The notes beneath the pieces were generated by a model. It saw only the letters and a program-made list of their open reading frames with translations. It was not told the origin of the DNA and did no database searches. From positions 1-52,639 of the forward strand of contig CAZOMY010000020.1 in the NCBI GenBank assembly GCA_964581115.1: a DNA stretch of 52,639 bases, written 5' to 3'. This stretch comes from 2-02-FULL-55-14 sp964581115. GTDB lineage: Bacteria > Bacteroidota > Ignavibacteria > UBA10030. Of the stretch, positions 15,888-25,205 are shown in pieces. The stretch's first letter is position 1, and every line of letters begins with the position of its first letter. A program made the translations under genes and the position numbers.

Positions 15888-15980
15888 GCCACGAAGAACA
15901 CGAATGGATCAGGGAGTTCATTGCCACGAAGATACACGAAGATAATCTGAGGTGAACCTGGTTCGCTATTTGCTTCGTGT
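15888..15980. repeat. degenerate GCCACGAAGA repeats
   Basis: GCCACGAAGAACACGAA at 15888 recurs as GCCACGAAGATACACGAA at 15923, and an inverted CTTCGTGT lies at 15973. They fill much of the 214-bp gap between the repressor gene and the GHL10-like gene. Related TCTTCGTGG is found at about 1672 next to purB. No gene is seen in this gap. Confidence 0.5.
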
Positions 15981-16079
15981 GAATTCGCAGATTCGCTTCT
16001 CGACTTTCTGCGTTGAGGTATTGGATTGCACCCTGACTTTCCCCTCCCTACATTGGGCGCACCTTGTTGAGGTGCAAGC

Positions 16080-17594
16080 ATGAGATCGAACCGCTTCGCC
16101 CGCCCCCTCCCGTTCCTCCTTCTCGCATCCACGCTCTTGATCTCCAGTTGCGGCCGTCAGGTCTTCACAGGCAAGCATGAAGCTCGCGGCCTTTGGATGT
16201 CGCGATTCGAGTACGCCGGAGGCGAACGCCAGAACAAGCCCGACGCCGTAAAGGCGTACATTCGCGAGACCTTCGAGAAGGCTCGCGCCGCAAGAATGAA
16301 CATGGTCTTCTTTCAAGTACGCGGCAACGGCGACGTCCTGTATCCATCATCCGTTGAGCCGTGGTCGACGGTCCTGACGGGAACGCTCGGCAAGGACCCC
16401 GGATGGGACCCGCTCGCGTTCGCGGTCGGTGAGGCACAGCGGCTCGGACTCGAGTTGCACGCCTGGCTGAATACATTCCCCGTCTGGCGCGATTCAGTAT
16501 CGCCGCCGGCGACGGTGCCCCCCAATCCGCTTTACGCTCACCCCGAGTGGCTCATCTGCGACCGGGATGGACGACCGATGCGCCTCGACCCCCCGAATAA
16601 CAACTATCTTTGGGCCAGTCCGGGCAATCCGGCAGTGCGGGAGCACATCCTGAACGTCGTCGCCGAGGTGCTGCAGAAGTATGACGTGGACGGCATCCAT
16701 TTCGACTACATCCGGTATCCGGAGGGGACGGAGGAGCAAGGATATTCGCACGACGCCGTGAGTGTGGCGCGGTTCAACGATCCGGCCTCCAATCCCGGCC
16801 GACTGTCATGGGAACATTGGCAACGCGAACAGGTCAATCAGTTCGTGTTCGACGCTTACCACCTGGTCCAAACGAGAAAGCCGTGGGTGAAGATGTCAGC
16901 GTCGGTCATCGGCGAGTACACCGGCACCGGATGGACGGCGTACGAAGCCGTACTGCAGGACCCGCGGCGATGGATGGAGGTAGGGAAGATCGACTTCGTC
17001 GTGCCAATGGTCTATTGGGAACGTGCCCACGCGACCAAGCCGTTCATTCCTCTCATCACTGAATGGCATGACCGTGTTGCCTACGACCGGCACGTCCTGC
17101 CGGGGCTCGCGACACGCCTGATCGAGCGGTTGGGTTGGGGGGAACTCGAGGCCCAAGTGGAAGCCGTCCGCGCCACCGGGCTCCCAGGCGTGGTCTTCTA
17201 TTCGGCTGCGGGACTGCAGAGGGTGTGGGACATGGTCGGCGAACGGAGCTTCCCCTATTGGGCGCTGACGCCACCGATGCCATGGAAGCCGGGCTTGACA
17301 CCCGAGGCGCCTCAAGAAGTCTCCATCTCGACCGTGTCCGGCGAACCCACCCTCTCTTGGAACGCGGTCGGTGGAAATGGGATCTCGTATATCGTCTATC
17401 GGTCGGCGGAGACCGCCTTCAACACCAGCGACGTCTTCGCCATTGTGTCGGTCACAGGACGGGCTGTTACGTCGATCTCGCTCCGCGGCGTGGAGCCCGG
17501 CTCGGTCCTCGCCGTGGCCGCCGTCGACCGCCTTGGCGCCGAAAGTCGGCTGAGTTCGCCCGTACGGTACACGGGTCCGACAGCTTCGCGATGA
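16080..17594 (+). CDS. GHL10-type (DUF187) glycoside hydrolase-like lipoprotein
   Basis: 504 aa. A lipobox (LLISSC, Cys near 24) anchors it in the envelope. Residues about 35-400 form a TIM-barrel of the glycosyl-hydrolase-like 10 family: EARGLWMSRFEY at the start, MVFFQVRGNGDVLYPS, ELHAWLNTF, and the signature YDVDGIHFDYIRYP whose acidic residues are probably catalytic. A C-terminal fibronectin-III-like domain (about 415-500, EPTLSWNAVGGNGISYIVYRS) follows. Family members are thought to act on cell-wall or surface polysaccharide, exact substrate unknown. The next gene starts 43 bp downstream but is functionally different. Confidence 0.88.
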   Translation: MRSNRFARPLPFLLLASTLLISSCGRQVFTGKHEARGLWMSRFEYAGGERQNKPDAVKAYIRETFEKARAARMNMVFFQVRGNGDVLYPSSVEPWSTVLTGTLGKDPGWDPLAFAVGEAQRLGLELHAWLNTFPVWRDSVSPPATVPPNPLYAHPEWLICDRDGRPMRLDPPNNNYLWASPGNPAVREHILNVVAEVLQKYDVDGIHFDYIRYPEGTEEQGYSHDAVSVARFNDPASNPGRLSWEHWQREQVNQFVFDAYHLVQTRKPWVKMSASVIGEYTGTGWTAYEAVLQDPRRWMEVGKIDFVVPMVYWERAHATKPFIPLITEWHDRVAYDRHVLPGLATRLIERLGWGELEAQVEAVRATGLPGVVFYSAAGLQRVWDMVGERSFPYWALTPPMPWKPGLTPEAPQEVSISTVSGEPTLSWNAVGGNGISYIVYRSAETAFNTSDVFAIVSVTGRAVTSISLRGVEPGSVLAVAAVDRLGAESRLSSPVRYTGPTASR

Positions 17595-17637
17595 CCTGCG
17601 AGTTGGTTGGACGCAGAGTGATGAGTATATTGAATGC

Positions 17638-18825
17638 ATGGCAATGCTGAAGGGACAGGACGGCCTCACACCCCGCGACGACGCGAAGAAGCGAGCGAGC
17701 GAAGTGCTCAAGCGCGTCGACCTGCTCCTGCGGCAAGGGGACCTCGAGAACGCCCTCCTCGAATCACGCCGCGTGAAGGAGATCGATCCGAGGAACGTGT
17801 ACGCGCTCGCGTTCGAAGAACGTATCCTGAATCTGCTCGACCAGCGCGAAAAAGAGGCGGCGCGCAAGACGCAAGAATCGGAGGCCGAGGCGCAACGCCG
17901 GAAGGAAGAGGAGGAGCGGCAACGACTGGAGAACGAACGCAAGGCCGCCGAGCTTCGTGAGATCGCGCGTCATGAAGCGGCCAGAAGACTCGCCGCCCAG
18001 CAAGCCGCCGCAGCGGCCGCGAAGCCACCAGCCGCATCCCCGCCTCCCCCCTCCCCGCCCAAACCCCCGCCGGCTCAGCGCTCACTCCTCGAGTCGCTGC
18101 GCCAGCAGATGGAAGGATTCAGCTCGTACCGCGCCGCGCTCGTCGAGGTCTGGGAGGATGGTGCCGCAAGCCCGGAAGAGCAACAATGGCTGGCCGTTCT
18201 TCGCGAAACCCTTGCGATCTCCGAGGTCGATCACACCCGGCTCGAACACGAGGTCCAGCTCGAATGCTACCTCAAGGCGTTGAAGCAGGCCTGGGCGCAT
18301 GGACGCATCAAGGCCGACGATCCCTCCGTCCTCACGGTGATGCGCCAGACCTTTCGGATCTCGCCCGAGGACCACGACCGCATCGAGGCCCGCCTCCTGG
18401 CGGAGATCCAGTCGAGCGAGAAGCAGCTCGACCGGATCGTCATTATCGACGACGACGTGAAACTGCTCGAGCTCATCAGCGACCTGTTGAAGGACGCCGG
18501 CTTCGCCACCCTTCCCTTTACGACCACCGACGAAGCGTACGCTTACCTGCGCGGCGGCCAGGTGCCCGACCTTATTCTATGCGACGTGAACCTTGAAACC
18601 TCCTCGATGGGTGGCTTCTCATTCTATGAGAAGATCCAATGGCTGGAGCATCTTCGGGAGGTGCCGTTCATCTTCCTGACCGGACTCACAGACGAGGTGC
18701 TCGTCCGAACGGGCAAGGAATTGGGGGTGGACGACTATCTCACAAAACCGATCGCCGAGCAGACCCTCATCGCCACAATCAAGGGAAAGTTGAAGCGGTT
18801 CAAGCGGTTGAAACAACGGACATGA
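17638..18825 (+). CDS. response regulator with N-terminal coiled coil, tandem helical modules and C-terminal receiver domain
   Basis: 395 aa, unusual order. Residues 15-66 look like a TPR-type helical hairpin (LENALLESRRVKEIDPRNVYAL); 67-128 is a Glu/Arg/Ala-rich coiled coil; 129-147 is Pro-rich; 163-206 and 211-254 are two similar helical repeats (YRAALVEVWEDGAASPEE / YLKALKQAWAHGRIKADDP, TerB-like in style); 266-392 is a receiver domain with acidic pocket DDD 271-273, phospho-acceptor Asp316, Thr348 and Lys370 (LTKP). No DNA-binding or enzymatic output follows, so the N-terminal half is probably the output. No histidine kinase is adjacent. It ends 12 bp before the convergent glycosyltransferase stop. 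Confidence 0.88.
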   Translation: MAMLKGQDGLTPRDDAKKRASEVLKRVDLLLRQGDLENALLESRRVKEIDPRNVYALAFEERILNLLDQREKEAARKTQESEAEAQRRKEEEERQRLENERKAAELREIARHEAARRLAAQQAAAAAAKPPAASPPPPSPPKPPPAQRSLLESLRQQMEGFSSYRAALVEVWEDGAASPEEQQWLAVLRETLAISEVDHTRLEHEVQLECYLKALKQAWAHGRIKADDPSVLTVMRQTFRISPEDHDRIEARLLAEIQSSEKQLDRIVIIDDDVKLLELISDLLKDAGFATLPFTTTDEAYAYLRGGQVPDLILCDVNLETSSMGGFSFYEKIQWLEHLREVPFIFLTGLTDEVLVRTGKELGVDDYLTKPIAEQTLIATIKGKLKRFKRLKQRT

Positions 18826-18837
18826 GCAGACGGGTTG

Positions 18838-19515
18838 TCAGCGCGGCGACCCGAGCTTTCCCTGCGCATAGAGCTCGCTGAGACGGTCCGACGTGCCGCA
18901 GAAGTAGCGGTAGCTTCGCTTTCCCACCCTCTTCACCCGGAACCGGCGCTCGATCCTCTTCACGAGGTCGAGGTCCTCACCATACTCCACCTGTCGGAAC
19001 CCGCCGATGCGTTCCAACACCGACCGGCGGACGACGAACGTCCCACCGACGTAGCAGCGCGAAACGTGGATCGTCCGACCCGGACGCTCCAGATCGATCA
19101 CGTACTGCTTCGCCTTCGGTCCCAACGCTTCGACGCCGCCGTAGATCATGTCGACGTCCGGATGCTGCCGCAGATACCGCATCCGCCAGGAGAGATGATC
19201 AGGCCGGTAGGCATCGTCCGAGTCCAGGAAGGTCACGAACGGCGCTTCGGCCAGCCGGATGCCGACGTTGCGAGCCGCGGCGAGACCTCGGTTGCGCTGA
19301 CGCACGACGAGAATGCGACCATCGTTGCGCACGAACGGCTCGAGCACGGCCGGCGTTGCGTCGACACTGCCGTCGTCCACCACGACCAATTGCCAGTCGC
19401 GCAGCGTTTGGGCACGGACCGACCGGACCGCCCTCGGCAGAAGGTCGGCACGATTGTACGTGCAGAGCACGACGGTGACAGATGGCTGGCCGGTCTGCAT
19501 GGCCTTCGCCCTCAT
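18838..19515 (-). CDS. family 2 glycosyltransferase
   Basis: 225-aa GT-A-fold glycosyltransferase using a nucleotide-sugar donor, cytosolic. Visible: SVTVVLCTYNRADLL at the N-terminus, VVVDDGS for nucleotide binding, QRNRGLAAARNVGI, and FLDSDDAY with the metal-binding DXD. The C-terminal ED motif (YGEDLDLVKRIERR) serves as the probable base. The frame is open far upstream, overlapping the helicase in another frame; the ATG at 19515 overlaps the helicase stop (ATGA) and precedes the family start closely. Acceptor unknown. Coupling to a DNA helicase gene is odd and probably only positional. Confidence 0.88.
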   Translation of the reverse strand: MRAKAMQTGQPSVTVVLCTYNRADLLPRAVRSVRAQTLRDWQLVVVDDGSVDATPAVLEPFVRNDGRILVVRQRNRGLAAARNVGIRLAEAPFVTFLDSDDAYRPDHLSWRMRYLRQHPDVDMIYGGVEALGPKAKQYVIDLERPGRTIHVSRCYVGGTFVVRRSVLERIGGFRQVEYGEDLDLVKRIERRFRVKRVGKRSYRYFCGTSDRLSELYAQGKLGSPR

Positions 19516-20549
19516 GATTCGACCACCCATGGCTCGAGGAGATGTTCGCCGATCCCCTGGAGGAATCGGGACGGCTTTGTGAGGATGACGCCCGTTTCGC
19601 GGTCGTAGACGTTCATCGGGTATGTGATGAAAAGATGGTCGCGGGCCCTCGTGATCGCGACATAGAGCAGACGGCGCTCCTCCTCCAATTCCTCTTCCGA
19701 CCCGACCGATCGCAGCGCCGGAAACCTGCCGTCGAGTGCCGTGATGATGAAGACGGCCCCCCACTCGAGCCCCTTGGCGCTATGGATGGTCGACAAGGTC
19801 AGGAACTCCCGCTCCGGTCCGGGCGCCTCGACGTCGACGACACTCTCCGTCGGCGGCTCGAGCGCCAGGTCGGTCAGCAACGAAGCAACCTCCCGGTAGC
19901 GTTCCGTGATCGCCTGGAACATTTCGAGGTCTTTCCGCCGCTTCTGATGGTCGTCGTAGCGCGTGCGGAGGAGCGGTTCGTAATACCGGAGCAACCCGGC
20001 AACCTTCTCTGCCGGACTCAGAGTGGGCGGCGCCGCCTCCTTCAGCGCATCGAAAAGGGCTCGCACGCCGTCGGGATAATGGCCGTAGTCCATCCAGAAC
20101 TTCGTCGTGGTCGTCACGGGCTCGGTCGTGTTGGACGAGAGACCGACCCGACGTTTCTGGATGTCGTCGATCACCTTCTCGGCGGTGCGCGGTCCCACGC
20201 CTTCGACGAGGAGGAGGATTCGGTTCCAGGAAACGACGTCGCGCGGATTCTCCAGGACGCGGAGATAGGCTACGACGTCCTTGACGTGCGAGGTCTCGAT
20301 GAACTTGAACCCGCCGTACTTGCGGAAGGGGATGTTCGCCCGCGCCAGCTCGATCTCAAGGTCGAACGAAAGGAATGACGACCGGAAGAGGACCGCGATC
20401 TCTTCGAGCGGAAGTCCCTCCTCCCGCAGCTCGAGGATCTTCTGCACGACGAACCGCGACTGGATATTCTCGTTCTCCGTCGCCACCAGCTGCGGCAATG
20501 TTCCGCCGGACCGTTTGGTATAGAGGGATTTTACGAACATCGTGTTCAT
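19512..20549 (-). CDS. UvrD/PcrA-type helicase, C-terminal part (split gene)
   Basis: 345-aa ORF holding the second half of a superfamily 1A helicase: motif IV-type region (IAVLFRSSFLSFDLEIEL, PFRKYGGFKF), LSTIHSAKGLEW (motif V) and LLYVAITRARDHLFI (motif VI). It lacks Walker A and B, which are in the ORF just upstream (20546-21562). The first ATG overlaps the stop of that ORF as ATGA, and the frame is shifted relative to it. Family proteins are one chain of about 650-750 aa; together the two ORFs give that length. Either a recent frameshift by insertion or a two-subunit enzyme made by translational coupling. Confidence 0.85.
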   Translation of the reverse strand: MNTMFVKSLYTKRSGGTLPQLVATENENIQSRFVVQKILELREEGLPLEEIAVLFRSSFLSFDLEIELARANIPFRKYGGFKFIETSHVKDVVAYLRVLENPRDVVSWNRILLLVEGVGPRTAEKVIDDIQKRRVGLSSNTTEPVTTTTKFWMDYGHYPDGVRALFDALKEAAPPTLSPAEKVAGLLRYYEPLLRTRYDDHQKRRKDLEMFQAITERYREVASLLTDLALEPPTESVVDVEAPGPEREFLTLSTIHSAKGLEWGAVFIITALDGRFPALRSVGSEEELEEERRLLYVAITRARDHLFITYPMNVYDRETGVILTKPSRFLQGIGEHLLEPWVVES

Positions 20550-21562
20550 GGATTCGGCGGCAGGGACGAAGGTGGGGTCCGTACGCCGCCGGCGAGAACT
20601 TCGTTGGCCAGGTTCAGGATCGACTGCGTGCTACGGTAGTTCTCTTCGATCTTGATGATCTTGCAGCCGGGATACTCTTCGGGGAACGTGAGGATATTCC
20701 GGATCGTCGAGCCCCGGAATGAGTAGATGCACTGCGCATCGTCGCCGACAACCATGACGTTGCGCCGCTCGCCCGCCAGTCCGCGGACGATCTCGGCCTG
20801 CACCCGGTTGGTATCCTGGTACTCGTCGACCATGATGTAGGTGTACTGGTCGTTGAGCGCTTTGCGCACCTCCGGCCGATCCTGGAGCAGCCGGGCCAGA
20901 TGGACCAGCAGGTCGTCGTAGTCCATCAGGTTGTTCTCTTTCTTGTAGATAACGTAGCTCTGCAACAGCTGTGTGATGTCGCCTTCTTGCTCGAGGAACT
21001 GGGGATAGTCGCGCGCCAGGATCTCGGCCACCGGTGTGATGGTGTTGAGCGAGCGGCTCCAAAGGTCCGCCAGCGTCTCCTTCCGCGGGAACCGCTTCTC
21101 GCGGGTGTCGAGCTTCAGTCTCGTACGGAGGAGGTTGATGACGTCCTCAGCGTCGCCCTGGTCAAGGATGGTAAAGCTCCGGTCGAACCCGAGGAGGTGC
21201 GCGTACTTCCGCAGAATGCCGTTGGCGAACGAATGGAATGTGCCGCCCGCGACCTGCTCGCATCGGCTGTCGAGCAGAATCGCCGCACGGCGGAGCATTT
21301 CCTGCGCCGCCTTGCGCGTGAACGTCAGCAGCAGAACGCGCTGCGGCTTGACGCCAAGCTCCATCAGGTAAGCGACCCGGTAGACGATCGTGCGGGTCTT
21401 GCCCGTGCCCGCGCCGGCAATGATCAGATGCGGACCGTCGAGCGATGTGACGGCGTCGTATTGCGACTCGTTAAGGTCGGTGCGATACGGGATCGTGAGC
21501 CGAGCCGGCTCGACGAGACGCAGCGGCTCTCCCGGAGCCGGTTTCAGGGTGAATTTCTTCAT
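20546..21562 (-). CDS. UvrD/PcrA-type helicase, N-terminal part (split gene)
   Basis: 338-aa ORF with domains 1A/1B of a 3'-5' superfamily 1A DNA helicase: Q-motif LNESQYDAV, Walker A GAGTGKT at 50-56, LTFTRKAAQEM (Ia), DEYQDTN at 246-252 (Walker B), VGDDAQCIYSFRGS (III) and ENYRSTQSILNLANEVLA (IV). The family-like sequence ends at LANEVLA (residue 323); the last 15 residues are unlike the family and end at a stop where the C-terminal ORF begins. Divergent from ackA with 134 bp between them. Confidence 0.87.
   Translation of the reverse strand: MKKFTLKPAPGEPLRLVEPARLTIPYRTDLNESQYDAVTSLDGPHLIIAGAGTGKTRTIVYRVAYLMELGVKPQRVLLLTFTRKAAQEMLRRAAILLDSRCEQVAGGTFHSFANGILRKYAHLLGFDRSFTILDQGDAEDVINLLRTRLKLDTREKRFPRKETLADLWSRSLNTITPVAEILARDYPQFLEQEGDITQLLQSYVIYKKENNLMDYDDLLVHLARLLQDRPEVRKALNDQYTYIMVDEYQDTNRVQAEIVRGLAGERRNVMVVGDDAQCIYSFRGSTIRNILTFPEEYPGCKIIKIEENYRSTQSILNLANEVLAGGVRTPPSSLPPNP
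20555..20591. repeat. 37-bp palindromic insertion at the uvrD-type gene break
   Basis: CGGCGGC at 20555-20561 pairs with GCCGCCG at 20585-20591, and inside them GGAC (20564-20567) pairs with GTCC (20577-20580). The segment lies exactly between the family-like ends of the two helicase halves. Dropping about 35 bp would join LANEVLA to ESMNTMFVKSLYTKR in frame, close to the spacing in UvrD relatives as I remember them. Confidence 0.55.
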
Positions 21563-21641
21563 GTCGCGGACGGCTCAAAGATACGTAAAATCGGGAGAAT
21601 CGCGATCGGTCCGTTCCTTGAGTTTCGGGCAACTTTACGAT

Positions 21642-21654
21642 ACGTTAGTAACGT
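21642..21654. promoter_or_regulatory. dyad ACGTTA-G-TAACGT upstream of ackA
   Basis: Perfect 6-bp inverted repeat with one central base, 43 bp before the acetate kinase ATG, in the divergent region shared with the helicase gene. A regulator-binding site is possible; nothing identifies the regulator. Confidence 0.3.
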
Positions 21655-21696
21655 GTCTTGTTCTTGCGCTGCTCGCCCGTTCCGGAGTTACCGGCA

Positions 21697-22944
21697 ATGA
21701 ATATCCTCGTCCTGAATTGCGGTTCGTCCTCGCTCAAATTCCAGATCATTCACACCGACCTTGACCTCATCGAAAAAGACGGCGACGTCCAGAAGGCCAA
21801 AGGTCTCATCGAGCGTATCGGCAGTCAGTCGCTCGTCACACTCCAGGCGGAAGGACGTCCTCCGGTCAAGGCGGCCGCCCCGCTGCGGGACCACAAATCG
21901 GCGCTGGATTACGTCGTCCGTTGGATGGTCTCGCCCGATGCGCAGATCCCGGGCATTCGATCGCTGGCCGACATCCATGCCGTCGGCCATCGTGTCGTGC
22001 ATGGCGCCGAGAAGTTCACCCGGTCGGTCATCATCAGCGACGAGGTTCTCGACGGCATCGAAGACTGCATCGACCTGGCGCCGTTGCACAATCCGGCCAA
22101 CCTGAAGGGCATCTACGCCGCGCGCGACCTGTTCGGCGTCGGCGTTCCGCAGGTGGCCGTCTTCGACACGTCGTTCCACTCGACGATGCCCGAAACGTCG
22201 TATCTCTACGCCATCCCGTACCAGCTGTATCGGCGGCACAAGATCCGCCGCTACGGTTTTCACGGCACTTCGCATCGGTACGTCTCGTACCGGTACCGCC
22301 AGATCACGAGGAAGGAACGGGATCAGATCAAGATCGTGACGCTCCACCTTGGCAACGGATGCTCGGCCTGCGCCATCACCGGGGGCGAATCATTCGACAC
22401 GTCGATGGGCCTTTCGCCGCTCGAGGGGCTGGTGATGGGAACCCGCGGCGGCGACCTGGACCCGGCTGTGTTGGAGTTCCTCGTGCACAAAGAGGGGATG
22501 TCGATGAGCGAGCTCGACGCGATGCTCAACAAGCAGTCGGGCCTCTTGGGACTCTCGGGCCTTACGAACGACATGCGCGACCTGCTCGAAGAAGAGCGCG
22601 AACACCACGATCGACGCGCCGCCCTGGCCATCGCCATTTTCGTCCAGCGCGTGAAGAAGTACATCGGCGCGTACCTCGCCGAAATGAACGGCGCCGACGC
22701 CATCGTGTTCACGGGTGGCATTGGCGAGAACTCGGCCACCATCCGCGAACGGGTCTGCGCCGGTCTCGACTGGCTCGGGATCTCCATCGACCCGAAAAAG
22801 AACTCCGACCTCCCGCGCGGCACCGAAGGGGTCGTCCACAGCGCCGAGAGCCGCGTGCAGATCCATGTCATTCCGACGAATGAAGAAATGCTCATCGCGC
22901 GCGATACCGTTCGCTGCGTGAAGGATGCACCGCGCCGCTGGTAG
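21697..22944 (+). CDS. ackA: acetate kinase
   Basis: 415-aa cytosolic kinase interconverting acetate + ATP and acetyl phosphate + ADP. The ASKHA-fold landmarks are visible: NILVLNCGSSSLKFQ at the start, the catalytic region VAVFDTSFHSTMPE, RRYGFHGTSHRYV, HLGNGCSACAI, DTSMGLSPLEGLVMGTR and TGGIGENS. The frame opens 13 codons upstream, but the family start is the ATG at 21697, with GGAG nine bases before it. No phosphotransacetylase gene follows; alpha-glucan phosphorylase is next (48 bp). Confidence 0.97.
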   Translation: MNILVLNCGSSSLKFQIIHTDLDLIEKDGDVQKAKGLIERIGSQSLVTLQAEGRPPVKAAAPLRDHKSALDYVVRWMVSPDAQIPGIRSLADIHAVGHRVVHGAEKFTRSVIISDEVLDGIEDCIDLAPLHNPANLKGIYAARDLFGVGVPQVAVFDTSFHSTMPETSYLYAIPYQLYRRHKIRRYGFHGTSHRYVSYRYRQITRKERDQIKIVTLHLGNGCSACAITGGESFDTSMGLSPLEGLVMGTRGGDLDPAVLEFLVHKEGMSMSELDAMLNKQSGLLGLSGLTNDMRDLLEEEREHHDRRAALAIAIFVQRVKKYIGAYLAEMNGADAIVFTGGIGENSATIRERVCAGLDWLGISIDPKKNSDLPRGTEGVVHSAESRVQIHVIPTNEEMLIARDTVRCVKDAPRRW

Positions 22945-22992
22945 CCCAGCCATTCCGTTGCACGAACCGACCACGTCTCTCTTCCGTCGCAC

Positions 22993-25122
22993 ATGTCGAC
23001 CACGCACCCGAAGAAGCACATCAGCCACAACCATCTCGGCGAACGGCTCCGTGCCATGTCGCGCAACCTGTGGTGGACATGGAATCCGGAGGCGCATCGG
23101 ATCTTCTACCGGCTCGCGCCGCAGATCTGGCGGGAATCGAACCACAACGCCGTCGCCGTCATGCGCGAAGTGTCGCAGGCGGAGTTGACCGCCCGATTGC
23201 ACGATCCCGAGTTCGCGAGGAAGGTCCGGTCGGTGCTGGCCGATTTCGACGAGTACATGGGGGCAACGGATACGTGGGCCGCACACCACGCCGCGGCTCT
23301 GAAGCATCCGGTCGCGTATTTCAGCGCCGAGTTCGGGATCCACGAATCTCTGCCGATCTATTCCGGCGGCCTCGGGATCCTGTCGGGCGATCACATCAAG
23401 TCGGCCAGCGACCTCGCGATCCCGTTCATCGGCATCTCGCTCTTCTACCGCGAAGGGTATTTCCATCAGCGCATCGGGGCGGACGGCTGGCAGCAAGAGG
23501 TCTATCTCCCGAATCGTCTCGAGGATCTGCCGCTTGAGCTTGTGATGACGGCTGAAGGCGGACGTCTGCTCAACTCTGTACAGATCGGCCACAGCACGGT
23601 CTTCTTCCAGACCTGGAAGGTGCAGGTCGGGCGCGCCGCGCTCTACCTGCTCGACACGAACCTGCCCGAGAACGATTTCCATTTTCAGGGACTCACCAGC
23701 CACGTCTACGGCGGCAACATCGACACGCGTATCGGCCAGGAGATCGTGCTCGGCATCGGCGGAGTCCGATTGCTCGACTCCCTCGGCGTCACGCCGGCGG
23801 TCTATCATATGAACGAAGGCCATTCGGCCTTCCTCGCCATCGAGCTGTTGCAGCGGGCCATGAAAGAAGGACATGACCGCACGTCGGCCGAAGCGCTCGT
23901 TCGCAAGCGCTGCCTGTTCACAACGCACACGCCGGTCCCCGCCGGGCACGACCGCTTCTCACGCGAACTGATGGAGCACACGTTCTCTTCGAGCTGGACT
24001 TCCACCGGACTCTCGCTCGATGACCTCATGTCGTACGGGCGCGTGCATTCTGCCCGCGCCGACGAGCCCTTCACGATGACGGTGTTGGCCCTTCGAATGT
24101 CGCGCCACGCGAACGGCGTCAGCGAGCTCCACGGCAAGGTTTCTCGCGAGATGTGGAAGGACCTCTTCCCTTCGATGCCGGTCGAACGCGTCCCGATCGG
24201 CCACGTGACGAACGGCATCCACACGCCCGGCTGGGCATCGGTGCATGCGCACGATTTCTGGAACAAGCGGCTGGGATCCGACTGGACGGCGAAGCTCATG
24301 GACCGGCGTTTCTGGAAGCGGATGCAGGACGAGGACCTGGCGACCGACGAGGAGCTTTGGGCGCTTCGGTACACGCTTCGCCGGGACCTCGTCGAATACG
24401 CGCGGCGCCGCTTGCGCGAGCAACACCAGCGGATCGGGGGAGACGGCGCGGCGGCTTTCGCAGGCGTGCTCTCTCCCGACGCCCTCACGATCGGTTTCGC
24501 CCGCCGGTTCGCGACCTACAAGCGCGCGCCCCTCCTTTTCCGGGACTTCGACCGGATTCTCCCGCTCCTGACCGATCCGCATCGTCCTGTTCAGATCATC
24601 TTTGCCGGCAAGGCGCATCCCCGCGACAACGAGGGAAAGCGATTCATTCAGCGGATCATCGAATACGGACGGCACCCACAGCTGTTCGGCAAGGTGATCT
24701 TCCTCGAGAACTATGACATTGGCGTGGCGCGGCACCTCATCGCCGGTTGCGATGTTTGGCTCAACAACCCGCGCCGTCCGCTCGAGGCCAGCGGAACGAG
24801 CGGCCAGAAGGTCGGCATCCACGGCGGCCTGAATGTCAGCATCCTCGACGGTTGGTGGCGAGAAGGATACCACGGCAACAATGGCTGGGCCATCGGCGAG
24901 GACGCCAACGATCCCGACGCCGAGCGGCAGGACGCGATCGACGCCGCGAACCTGCTCGCCGTCCTGCGCGACCGTGTCATTCCCGAGTTCTACGATCGGG
25001 ACGAGCATGGTATCCCGCGCCAGTGGATACGACGCATCCGGAATGCGATGGAAACGCTCATTCCTGAATACAGTACCGACCGAATGGTGGCGGAATACGT
25101 GCAGAAATACTACCTGGCGTAG
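22993..25122 (+). CDS. glgP: alpha-glucan (glycogen) phosphorylase, short form
   Basis: 709 aa, PLP-dependent GT35 enzyme releasing glucose 1-phosphate from glycogen or maltodextrin. It is of the short alpha-glucan phosphorylase type with an N-terminal DUF3417-like region (LRAMSRNLWWTWNPEA). YFSAEFGIHESLPIYSGGLG, FVTNGIHTPGW-like block, FARRFATYKRAPL and the PLP site EASGTSGQKVGIHGG with Lys606 are visible. Placed directly after ackA, 48 bp apart, suggesting joint expression of carbon-storage breakdown and substrate-level ATP formation. Confidence 0.95.
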   Translation: MSTTHPKKHISHNHLGERLRAMSRNLWWTWNPEAHRIFYRLAPQIWRESNHNAVAVMREVSQAELTARLHDPEFARKVRSVLADFDEYMGATDTWAAHHAAALKHPVAYFSAEFGIHESLPIYSGGLGILSGDHIKSASDLAIPFIGISLFYREGYFHQRIGADGWQQEVYLPNRLEDLPLELVMTAEGGRLLNSVQIGHSTVFFQTWKVQVGRAALYLLDTNLPENDFHFQGLTSHVYGGNIDTRIGQEIVLGIGGVRLLDSLGVTPAVYHMNEGHSAFLAIELLQRAMKEGHDRTSAEALVRKRCLFTTHTPVPAGHDRFSRELMEHTFSSSWTSTGLSLDDLMSYGRVHSARADEPFTMTVLALRMSRHANGVSELHGKVSREMWKDLFPSMPVERVPIGHVTNGIHTPGWASVHAHDFWNKRLGSDWTAKLMDRRFWKRMQDEDLATDEELWALRYTLRRDLVEYARRRLREQHQRIGGDGAAAFAGVLSPDALTIGFARRFATYKRAPLLFRDFDRILPLLTDPHRPVQIIFAGKAHPRDNEGKRFIQRIIEYGRHPQLFGKVIFLENYDIGVARHLIAGCDVWLNNPRRPLEASGTSGQKVGIHGGLNVSILDGWWREGYHGNNGWAIGEDANDPDAERQDAIDAANLLAVLRDRVIPEFYDRDEHGIPRQWIRRIRNAMETLIPEYSTDRMVAEYVQKYYLA

Positions 25123-25205
25123 CGCTTGACGGTCCCGTTGACCGGCCGCACACGTCCCACGTTGACATTCGAGCCGGGCATGGATATCTTGGCTCGTCGC
25201 CGAGC

